Below, one piece after another: positions 25,409-32,214 of a stretch of 41,176 nucleotides of DNA. Source of the stretch: Bacteroidales bacterium GP3. GTDB taxonomy: Bacteria; Bacteroidota; Bacteroidia; Bacteroidales; Muribaculaceae. A program made the position numbers and the translations under genes. The DNA lies in NCBI GenBank assembly GCA_001701075.1, contig DAAK01000223.1, positions 1 to 41,176 of the forward strand. Direction: 5' to 3'. Each line of letters opens with the position of its first letter. Positions within the stretch are counted from its first letter, which is position 1. The notes beneath the pieces were generated by a model. The model saw only the letters and a list, made by a program, of their open reading frames with translations, had not been told where the DNA came from and did no database searches.

Positions 25409-26073
25409 AAATTGGTATTTTCGGAGGCTCCTTCGACCCCATCCACAACGGCCACGTTAACTTAGCAAAATACGTCCTCGACCACACCGACCTCGACGAA
25501 GTCTGGCTCATGGTCTCTCCCCGTAATCCCCTCAAGGATCACGGCCCTATTGCCACAGACCAACAGCGCCTCAAAATGGCACGTCTCGCCGTAGAAGGCA
25601 TCTCTGGCATCCGTGTAAGTGACTTTGAATTTCACCTCCCGATACCATCCTACACCTACAAGACCCTCACAGAACTAAAGAAAACCTATCCCAAAAATGA
25701 CTTCCGCCTCATAATTGGAGGCGACAACTGGGCCGACTTTAATCGCTGGCGCAACCCCCAAGAAATCCTAACCGAATTCGGCCTGATCGTCTACCCCCGT
25801 CCCTCCGACTCCCTCCAATCCTCATCCCCTGACTCGCGCCACGCAACACGCGTCACGCACCACGCATTTAACTCTTCACTCCTGACTCTTGACTCTTTGA
25901 AGAAAAACGTAGTTTTTCTTCAGGACGCTCCTCAAATGCCCATCTCCTCTACCGAAATCCGCACCCTCCTCTCCAACCCTAATTCGCATAAAGCGTCACG
26001 CCCCATGCAAATACTCTCGATTCTTCCGCAAAGCGTAATCTCCTACATTCACTCCCACCACCTCTACTCCTAA
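25405..26073 (+). CDS. nadD: Nicotinate-nucleotide adenylyltransferase, with repeat-derived insertions
   Basis: NadD makes deamido-NAD from nicotinate mononucleotide and ATP. The 222-residue protein starts MKIGIFGGSFDPIHNGH (HxGH nucleotidyltransferase motif) and has RLIIGGDNWADFNRW and the C-terminal ISSTEIR motif. It is longer than usual by about 25-30 residues. Between IVYPRPS and the following VVFLQDAP strand, residues made by nine 7-bp repeat units (63 bp = 21 codons, 25833-25895) are inserted in frame. A further three units (21 bp = 7 codons, 25985-26005) follow the ISSTEIR helix. Both lie in surface loops relative to the conserved motifs, so the enzyme is probably still active (inference). 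Confidence 0.92.
   Translation: MKIGIFGGSFDPIHNGHVNLAKYVLDHTDLDEVWLMVSPRNPLKDHGPIATDQQRLKMARLAVEGISGIRVSDFEFHLPIPSYTYKTLTELKKTYPKNDFRLIIGGDNWADFNRWRNPQEILTEFGLIVYPRPSDSLQSSSPDSRHATRVTHHAFNSSLLTLDSLKKNVVFLQDAPQMPISSTEIRTLLSNPNSHKASRPMQILSILPQSVISYIHSHHLYS
25833..25895. repeat. Nine heptanucleotide units inserted in frame within nadD
   Basis: Five units of the CACGCNN family (CTCGCGC, CACGCAA, CACGCGT, CACGCAC, CACGCAT) run into four of the TTNACTC family (TTAACTC, TTCACTC, CTGACTC, TTGACTC). The total is exactly 63 bp. Confidence 0.85.
25985..26005. repeat. Three heptanucleotide units near the nadD 3' end
   Basis: CGCATAA, AGCGTCA, CGCCCCA: 21 bp of the same family as the yicC leader block (shared AGCGTCAC). 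It encodes a segment not expected in NadD. Confidence 0.55.
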
Positions 26074-26080
26074 TATGGAA

Positions 26081-26138
26081 GGGAGGCTTACCAGCCTCCC
26101 CACAAAAGCAAAACCCCAGACTTCTGTAGTCCGGGGTT
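26081..26138 (+). terminator. Twin hairpins after nadD
   Basis: Perfect 7-bp stem GGGAGGC/GCCTCCC (26081-26100), then AACCCC-A-GACT against AGTC-C-GGGGTT (26112-26138) with one mismatch, followed by CTCTATA. The second stem is nearly identical to that at 21129-21152, and the first to the stem at 28293-28312. Confidence 0.6.
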
Positions 26139-26145
26139 CTCTATA

Positions 26146-26164
26146 CAAAAGCGCATCGCGCTTT
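26146..26164 (-). terminator. Terminator of the secreted-protein gene
   Basis: Perfect 7-bp stem AAAGCGC/GCGCTTT with a 3-nt loop, continuing on the minus strand into TTTTGTATAG, 11 bp after the stop codon at 26175. Confidence 0.55.
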
Positions 26165-26174
26165 ATGGATATCT

Positions 26175-28184
26175 TTATCTAATCACTTTGGTAGCCTTTT
26201 CACCTACCTTCTTAATATACATACCTCCATCAGTGGGATTAACGCCTGATATCTTGCGGCCATCTATAGTATAATACTCTGCATTCATTGCATTGCCCTC
26301 TATTGAAGTCACTTTAGAGCCCTCAGAAGTGTAGATAGGATCAGAATATCCGCTTACAGCTTCAGCTATGGTGAAAGCATGTCCCATCATGTCTACATTT
26401 ACCTGTTTGATGGTCCTGCCTACTGCTTTAATGCACTCAAATTCACCTTCAGGAACATCAAAGCTTAATGTGCTTGCATCCACAAAATCACTATAATATG
26501 GATAACCAATCTGAGAATTATCAGCGAAATCAGCAATTATCTGAATACGCCTTACAACTAATGTCCCTAACGAATTGTCTGCTTGTACGAGGAACATTGT
26601 TTCAGGATTGTTACCTTCCAATTCGAACTCATAGTCAGCAAATTCCTCTGTCAGTTCAGTGTCAGCAACATCTAAGGTTATAGTTTCTCCTGATGTAGGA
26701 TCCGTACCACCCATTGCCACTACCATTCCGCAATCATCGGGAGTCTTAGCAGTGATTATCATCTTGACTTTTCCAGTCACATTTGAGAAATCATATGTGT
26801 TGGTGGAAATAAGTTTTGCATCAGGCATTCCCCACAAAGCTCCACTGTTGTTGATACTGACTGCACCATCCTCAATCATAGGATAGGGGAGAGCTGCCCA
26901 ACCATATGCAAAATCATCAAGCCAGAGGATTTCATCACCTTCATCAGAATCAGTTGCATTCGAGAAATCAATGTCAAGGAAATTATAATCCTTACCTGCA
27001 TCGCCTATATTCACCTGACGGTATGCAAAGATTTCTGTTCCTGCTGCTCCTGATTGAGCTTCCCATGTCACAGTCACCTTCCCATCTTCAAGTTTCGCTT
27101 CCTTCATCTTTGGAGGCAGTGCAGAATAAACCATAAACATTTCCGAAACAGGAGAGGGCAGATCTCCACTGTAGGCTGTCACTTGATAGAATGTCGGTTT
27201 GTCAGTTGGAATCTTTATGTCGCAAGAAGGTTCTGTCACTGATTCTGTTGCGTAAGGAGTCAAAATAAATTCGAATTCTTCCGAATCAAATTCCGAAGTG
27301 AAAAATTCCACTTCATACTTATCAGCTCCTTCTACAGAGTCCCATGATGCAGTATAACCCTCATCTGAGAAATTCCCGAATGAGAGACCCTCAGGCACAC
27401 CTACCTTGGGACTTACTGTAGCCATCTCAAGACTTGATATGAAGAATGGAGTCTCCATAGGCTGAAGTTTAACCCTCACATACGAAATCGGACATTCCAC
27501 CGATTCCTCATCTATATGGAAAGAAATAGTTTCAGGAATCTCAAGTGTAACTTCCTCTGTCTCAAAATCTGAACTGATATGGAAATATGGGAAATCGATA
27601 AGAGTGTGTTCCCCTGGAAGTTCATCGGAATATGCCATGAAGATGCAGTTCATACTGTCAATCATTTCATCATCCTCATACACTCCCTTCACATTAGCTC
27701 TAAGACGCACTGTCTTTCCGGCCACGCCTTTTATTGCTGGAGTCCAGATTTCTCCCTCAGGTTGGCCCCAACCTGCTTCTTCATCAATGATGAACTTCAT
27801 ATCCACGTATACAGCATTTCCAGCATCATACACGTTTACTCCCGACCATCCTGGCAGACCCTTGAGATCTCCATTTTCTTCTGTAATGTTTACGGCAGTC
27901 GGATTTTCCATGTTCCCTTCTCCCAAGGAAGCAAAATCCTCATTCAAGAGAACATCGATATTATAAAGATCATCCGAATTTTCACTCTCTGGAGCAAGAG
28001 CTTTAACACGTTTTGGCCCTGCAGAAGTAGAGTAGCGGATATCACCGCAATTTGACACTTTGACATCATTTCTTGATGTCATCTTTCCTTGATTAAGAAA
28101 AGACATTGAAAAGTCTGGCGTAACTGCATACGCGGTTGAGCAAAATGCCAGGCTGCCTACTAAAAATAGTAAATTCCTGTTCAT
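26175..28184 (-). CDS. Secreted protein with fibronectin type III-like domains
   Basis: A 669-residue exported protein. I start at MNRNLLFLVGSLAFCSTAYA, a clear signal peptide ending near residue 20; the longer frame to 28283 crosses the promoter. After the signal come a beta-rich jelly-roll-like segment (EDFASLGEG...GWSGVNVYDAG), a fibronectin type III-like unit (SFSDEGYTASW-type with GADKYEVEF), a second beta-rich segment, and a C-terminal tail with YYTIDGRKIS and GMYIKKVGEKATKVIR. Such tails are common in exported Bacteroidales proteins and resemble type IX sorting tails, but are not diagnostic. No enzyme motif is seen. It may be a surface or extracellular-matrix component (inference). Confidence 0.75.
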   Translation of the reverse strand: MNRNLLFLVGSLAFCSTAYAVTPDFSMSFLNQGKMTSRNDVKVSNCGDIRYSTSAGPKRVKALAPESENSDDLYNIDVLLNEDFASLGEGNMENPTAVNITEENGDLKGLPGWSGVNVYDAGNAVYVDMKFIIDEEAGWGQPEGEIWTPAIKGVAGKTVRLRANVKGVYEDDEMIDSMNCIFMAYSDELPGEHTLIDFPYFHISSDFETEEVTLEIPETISFHIDEESVECPISYVRVKLQPMETPFFISSLEMATVSPKVGVPEGLSFGNFSDEGYTASWDSVEGADKYEVEFFTSEFDSEEFEFILTPYATESVTEPSCDIKIPTDKPTFYQVTAYSGDLPSPVSEMFMVYSALPPKMKEAKLEDGKVTVTWEAQSGAAGTEIFAYRQVNIGDAGKDYNFLDIDFSNATDSDEGDEILWLDDFAYGWAALPYPMIEDGAVSINNSGALWGMPDAKLISTNTYDFSNVTGKVKMIITAKTPDDCGMVVAMGGTDPTSGETITLDVADTELTEEFADYEFELEGNNPETMFLVQADNSLGTLVVRRIQIIADFADNSQIGYPYYSDFVDASTLSFDVPEGEFECIKAVGRTIKQVNVDMMGHAFTIAEAVSGYSDPIYTSEGSKVTSIEGNAMNAEYYTIDGRKISGVNPTDGGMYIKKVGEKATKVIR

Positions 28185-28204
28185 GATTTTTAATTTTGTC
28201 GCCG

Positions 28205-28236
28205 CAAAATTACAAAATTTCCCCGATTCCACCAAA
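28205..28236 (-). promoter_or_regulatory. Promoter of the secreted-protein gene
   Basis: On the minus strand TTTG at 28236-28233 and TAATTTTG at 28212-28205, spacing 20 bp. Transcription would start near 28198, giving a leader of about 14 nt and supporting the ATG at 28184. Confidence 0.75.
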
Positions 28237-28286
28237 CATCCTCCACCATTACTTTCACTATTATTGTTACTTCTCCGAGGCAAATT

Positions 28287-28312
28287 ATGGAAGGGAGGCT
28301 TCCCATCCTCCC
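28287..28312. repeat. Hairpin repeat similar to the one after nadD
   Basis: TATGGAAGGGAGGCTT is shared with 26075-26090, and GGGAGG/CCTCCC forms a 6-bp stem. It lies 9 bp after the helicase stop and may act as its terminator, though no T-run follows. Confidence 0.5.
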
Positions 28313-28320
28313 CAACCGAG

Positions 28321-30129
28321 TCAAACAGAGTAATGTTGATCAGTTATCAATTGTCTCCTTGGCTCATGAATCACATCCGTGTATATCTCAAAGATTGTAT
28401 TGAGAAGCATATTGCACCTCTCTATAGAATTTAGATCGGATATCTTTTCCTTAATTATTTCATCATACTTATCTGTATGATAACTTGAGCAGATTATATC
28501 CACAACCTTCTTCAACTCTCTGGCCGCAAGTTCCGGCTCATTGCTCATAGCCATATCGGAATAGCATGTCACTACATAGCTCAAGAATTTTGCAATTACA
28601 TCTTCCGTCTCCATTTTATCTACAAAAGCAATAAACGACCGGCAGAGAGGACTCACCGGTTCATCCTTCGGCCTCTTCAATATAGTGTTGCTCATAGCAT
28701 TGTTTATCACCCTCAACTGAAATAGAAATTGCAGAACTGCATCATCGGAGATAATATCGCTATATACGATTGGCTGTGTCAAATACAGTCCATCAAGTGA
28801 TTTCACACGGCTTAAAGCCACATAAAGTTGACCTGGTGCAAATATATGGCTGCTTAGGTCAAGAATTATCTTATCATAAGTCTGTCCTTGAGCTTTGTGG
28901 ATTGTAAAAGCATAGGCAAGCTTGAGAGGATACTGAGTCGTTTTCTGGATAAATGGAGTCTTGCGCTTCAACTCGTGCATTGTCTCGTCATATTTCATCT
29001 CATAGCGGTAGTCGGTGATTTGATCAGTCCTTCGTCTGTCTTGAGGATTCGGACATAGTACAGTTTTTCCATCCGAAATCTTCTCAATGAGAAAACATTT
29101 CTTCTTGGAATCAAAATCCCTTATGATTCCAAACTCACCATTACTGTAACCCCAATACCGGCTGCTTTTGCAGAAAACCACCTTCGCCCCTATTTTATAA
29201 TTGAATTTGCTGTCGAAGCAGGATGGGACAATTATTGGATAGATATCTTCCTTGCAGGGAAGTTCGCTATGTTTCAGAGTGACCTCCTTGGTGCCGTCAA
29301 GTGTACGTATCGTATATTCCGCTTCAAAGGTCTGGATATTACCGGGCAACTGGTCAAGTTTCGCAGCATTGACCTTGCTCACTTGGTCGTTGGAGGATGC
29401 TATGTATACTGCGTCATCTGGCAGCGAATCTACAACTCTTGTATTGAGTTTCTGAAGTAACTCTATTTTCTGTTGAGATGAAAGAGGCTGTCTGAAAGCA
29501 TCTAATATTTCAGCAAACTTCTCATCATTTTGTTGCCGGTATGATTTTGTCAATTCGAAGAGCTTGATTTCGTCTATATTGTCTTGGATTACATGGCTAT
29601 TGAAAAAGTATATGCCTCCATACTCTTTCATAAGATACTCATGCTCAGCTTCGGTAGCCACAATCGGTGGCAACTGGAACATATCTCCGACCACAACTAC
29701 TGGAATACCCCCGAATGGAAGGTCTTTGCCCATCGCTACACGGCATATCTCATGCATCATCTCAAAAGTGTCAGCTCTCACCATTGAGATCTCATCAATC
29801 ACGAGCAGACGCACATTTTCCAACGTCCGTCTGAACCCTTCAGTGGAATCTTCTGTCACATTGGCAGGATTCTGATACCCCTCATCAAGCTTATCAAAGC
29901 ATGGATAAAAAAACGAATGTAGGGTTCTCCCGTAGAGATAGAGTTTAGCCGCCAAATTAGTAGGAGTCAATACCTGACATCCTCTTGTTCTGTCTGCAAT
30001 CTCCCGAATCAAATAAGTTTTTCCGCATCCAGCTTTGCCATGTATGAAAGTGATACCTGTTGGATTTCCCAACAGATAATCCATTACTTCCTCTTGCGTC
30101 GAATTAATGCTTATATTCTTATAATCCAT
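28321..30129 (-). CDS. Pif1-like ATP-dependent DNA helicase
   Basis: A 602-residue superfamily 1B helicase of the Pif1/RecD2-like group. I start at MDYKNISIN (30129) because AAGGAG lies seven bases upstream, an unusually strong Shine-Dalgarno for Bacteroidota; the frame extends to 30159. Motifs: Walker A HGKAGCGKT (about residue 30), Walker B LLVIDEISM, motif III VVVGDMFQLPP, and the C-terminal LAYAFTIHKAQGQTYDKIILDL and LYVALSRVKSLDGLYL motifs. The last 120 residues are a helical extension I do not recognise. It is the last gene of the minus-strand accessory run. Confidence 0.88.
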   Translation of the reverse strand: MDYKNISINSTQEEVMDYLLGNPTGITFIHGKAGCGKTYLIREIADRTRGCQVLTPTNLAAKLYLYGRTLHSFFYPCFDKLDEGYQNPANVTEDSTEGFRRTLENVRLLVIDEISMVRADTFEMMHEICRVAMGKDLPFGGIPVVVVGDMFQLPPIVATEAEHEYLMKEYGGIYFFNSHVIQDNIDEIKLFELTKSYRQQNDEKFAEILDAFRQPLSSQQKIELLQKLNTRVVDSLPDDAVYIASSNDQVSKVNAAKLDQLPGNIQTFEAEYTIRTLDGTKEVTLKHSELPCKEDIYPIIVPSCFDSKFNYKIGAKVVFCKSSRYWGYSNGEFGIIRDFDSKKKCFLIEKISDGKTVLCPNPQDRRRTDQITDYRYEMKYDETMHELKRKTPFIQKTTQYPLKLAYAFTIHKAQGQTYDKIILDLSSHIFAPGQLYVALSRVKSLDGLYLTQPIVYSDIISDDAVLQFLFQLRVINNAMSNTILKRPKDEPVSPLCRSFIAFVDKMETEDVIAKFLSYVVTCYSDMAMSNEPELAARELKKVVDIICSSYHTDKYDEIIKEKISDLNSIERCNMLLNTIFEIYTDVIHEPRRQLITDQHYSV

Positions 30130-30171
30130 CTCATATCTCCTTTGACCGGAAATGTTCAATTATTTAATTGG

Positions 30172-30456
30172 TTAATTACATTTAGGATAAACCATGGGTC
30201 GAAACCTTGGAAGATGGTTCGTTTGGGTTTTGCTTCTTTCAACGCCGCATTCCGCTATGTCTTCTTCGATAAGGAAATAAGGCGTACGGTTATGACGTAT
30301 GATAGCTCCCATTTCCGAAGCTGTCTTAGCCCCGTCAAAGTAGCGTCTCATCAAGCCTTTCATTCGCTCAATGCCCTCCCGATGCTTATCCTCACATTCC
30401 TTATGGACTTTCGAGAATAAGCCCGCTGATTTTCCACAATATTTGCAGGTTGCCAT
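30172..30456 (-). CDS. Small zinc-finger-like protein
   Basis: A 94-residue protein starting MATCKYCGKSAGLFSKVHKECE, with C4xxC7 and a later HxxC that could complete a zinc site. Basic helical segments (KHREGIERMKGLMRRYF) follow, then an IIRHNRTPYFLIEED region. The function is unknown; similar starts occur in other Bacteroidota small proteins. It begins three bases after the stop of the AlbA_2 protein gene and precedes the helicase by 42 bp, so the three are co-transcribed. A decayed copy of its 5' end is at 32152-32214. Confidence 0.72.
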   Translation of the reverse strand: MATCKYCGKSAGLFSKVHKECEDKHREGIERMKGLMRRYFDGAKTASEMGAIIRHNRTPYFLIEEDIAECGVERSKTQTNHLPRFRPMVYPKCN

Positions 30457-30459
30457 AAC

Positions 30460-32118
30460 TTATCTTTGTTTTTTATAGATGGCTATATATTTTTGAAGCC
30501 GACTTGTAGGCTTGTCGGGAACTGTCATTGCTAATTTACCCTCAGAAATAAGTTTATCCATATACCGTGCTTTGACCTTTTTATAGCTTTTTACTCCGAG
30601 ATAATCAGCAATTTCACGCAATGTCTTGGGTTCCAAACAAAATTTTAAAATACTGTTGCCAACTATTTCCAATCCAACTGTATAATTACCCCGACTAGTA
30701 CCCCGACTTGGTACACCTTGACTTGGTACATCCTGACTTGGTACACATCGGCTTGGTACATCCTGAATGTTTGAATTGCTAATATTTTGAGTAATAGCTT
30801 TATTGACATATTGATTAGAGGCATGACAAGCACCCTGACTAGTACCTTGACTAGTACCCTGACTAGTACCCTGACTAGTACCCTGACTAGTACCTTGACT
30901 AGTACCCTTCGACTTGCCTACAACAGAAGAAGTGCTTCGATACACAGTCACTTCAAAGGAAGTTAAATTATCAACATTGAATATAGCCGGAGGATTCCCA
31001 TTTTCTTTCAATTGAACCTGAACCTCCTTTACTCCTCGATTAAACATATTCACGTAGCCAAGTGTCTTGAAAGCAGAGGCAATCAAGGGATTACGGTAAT
31101 CATTTACTTTGGGGAAATTCTCTGGACGCGAATTACCATAAAGACCTCCAGGATTCATTATTTCAATCCTGTCCTCAAACTCATAAAATCTTATCGGACC
31201 ATTCCCTCTTAGGTCACGATGCATATATGCGTTCAGAAGTAACTCTCGCAGAGCCCAATATGGATAATTGCTCACCATCTCTTCTCTTAATATGCTTACA
31301 GGGACAGGTTTCTTTCTAATAATTGACATTTCCAGGAAAGCCTCCAACTTCGGAAGTATTTCAATGTACCCTCCTTCAAACTGGCGCTCATCATCCACCT
31401 CAGAAGTCACATCCAGACCCTTGAACCGTACAAACTGAGTATAAAGACCCGGCATAAATTGTCTTGGTTTGTAACCAAACAAGGCAATCGCACCGAAGGT
31501 AGGACAATCTTTATCAAGATCATACATCCCTACAGAGGCCATTTGCTCCTTTAGTGAACGGTCATCTCGTCTTATTTCTTCTGCAGATACAGCTGCAGGC
31601 AAAAAGACATTCCGAAACTTTTCCGTATTGAGATCTGTAAGTTTCGCATGAAAGCAAGGTGTAGTATCAAATGTTGGCATATAAGCAGTGCGCCTTTCCA
31701 CTAAGATTCTCTCTTCAGCCTCACTTGCAATGTCTCTTCTCGGTCCGATTCGGATGAATGTCCTACCTCTATATCTCACTGGTGGATAAATGGATGGCTG
31801 AACTTCAACCACAAGAATATCCCCTCCTTCAAACTCATATTGCTCTACAGTCATAACCGGAAGCGGAAGGATATTTCCCTCGGATCTTATAGCCGTAATC
31901 TTCTTATAGAAACTATCATCGACCTTCAATCCAGATAGTTTGCCGTTATCATGAACTCCAATCAATAGATAACCTGGCTGTCTGCTGTTTGCCATATCAT
32001 TGGAAAACGCACAGATAGCCTCCTGGAACTTATCCATATCACCTTTAGAGATAGTCCTCTCCACTCTCGCAGTCTCATTGCTGAATCTCAGCTTATTTAC
32101 TTCTTCTTTGGTTATCAT
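30460..32118 (-). CDS. AlbA_2/Schlafen-type putative ATP-binding protein with repeat linker
   Basis: A 552-residue protein. The N-terminal AlbA_2 (Schlafen-like) domain spans about residues 8-150 (ETARVERTISKGDMDKFQEAI, GYLLIGVHDNGKLSGL, RTFIRIGPRR). It is followed by an HATPase-c_4-like region with ALRELLLNAYMHRDL and RIEIMNPGGLYGNSRPENF. Then come a low-complexity linker of six GTSQ units and further VPSQ/VPSR units, and a C-terminal winged-helix-like domain (LREIADYLGVKSYKKVKARYMDKLISEGKL). Family members are regulators or nucleic-acid-binding proteins, some found in defence loci; activity here is unknown. Confidence 0.82.
   Translation of the reverse strand: MITKEEVNKLRFSNETARVERTISKGDMDKFQEAICAFSNDMANSRQPGYLLIGVHDNGKLSGLKVDDSFYKKITAIRSEGNILPLPVMTVEQYEFEGGDILVVEVQPSIYPPVRYRGRTFIRIGPRRDIASEAEERILVERRTAYMPTFDTTPCFHAKLTDLNTEKFRNVFLPAAVSAEEIRRDDRSLKEQMASVGMYDLDKDCPTFGAIALFGYKPRQFMPGLYTQFVRFKGLDVTSEVDDERQFEGGYIEILPKLEAFLEMSIIRKKPVPVSILREEMVSNYPYWALRELLLNAYMHRDLRGNGPIRFYEFEDRIEIMNPGGLYGNSRPENFPKVNDYRNPLIASAFKTLGYVNMFNRGVKEVQVQLKENGNPPAIFNVDNLTSFEVTVYRSTSSVVGKSKGTSQGTSQGTSQGTSQGTSQGTSQGACHASNQYVNKAITQNISNSNIQDVPSRCVPSQDVPSQGVPSRGTSRGNYTVGLEIVGNSILKFCLEPKTLREIADYLGVKSYKKVKARYMDKLISEGKLAMTVPDKPTSRLQKYIAIYKKQR
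30693..30764. repeat. 15-bp minisatellite in the AlbA_2 gene
   Basis: One 12-bp unit followed by four degenerate 15-bp units of the type GACTTGGTACAYCCT. They encode the VPSQ/VPSR part of the linker. In-frame unit length. Confidence 0.8.
30835..30906. repeat. 12-bp minisatellite in the AlbA_2 gene
   Basis: Six nearly perfect tandem copies of CTGACTAGTACC (C or T at position 1) encode GTSQ repeated. The unit is a multiple of three, so copy-number change would alter linker length without a frameshift. Confidence 0.95.
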
Positions 32119-32151
32119 ATGATTGGGTTGTTTTTATTGTTCTTGTTTTAC

Positions 32152-32214
32152 TCACACATTGTATGCTTCGTAGAAAAATATGACTGTTTTTCGACAATAT
32201 TTGCAGGTTGCCAT
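32152..32214 (-). pseudogene. Decayed copy of the small zinc-finger gene 5' end
   Basis: The first 21 bases from the ATG (coding MATCKYC) are identical to those of the gene at 30172-30456. Similarity then fades with indels, and the frame stops after 20 codons. Its ATG overlaps the stop of the WG-repeat gene (TAATG). It is either a remnant of a duplication or a minimal coupled ORF; I favour a remnant. Confidence 0.65.

Noticed and set aside
30693..30906. CRISPR-like tandem repeat array
   Set aside because: The units are 12 and 15 bp without spacers and lie in frame within a protein-coding gene.
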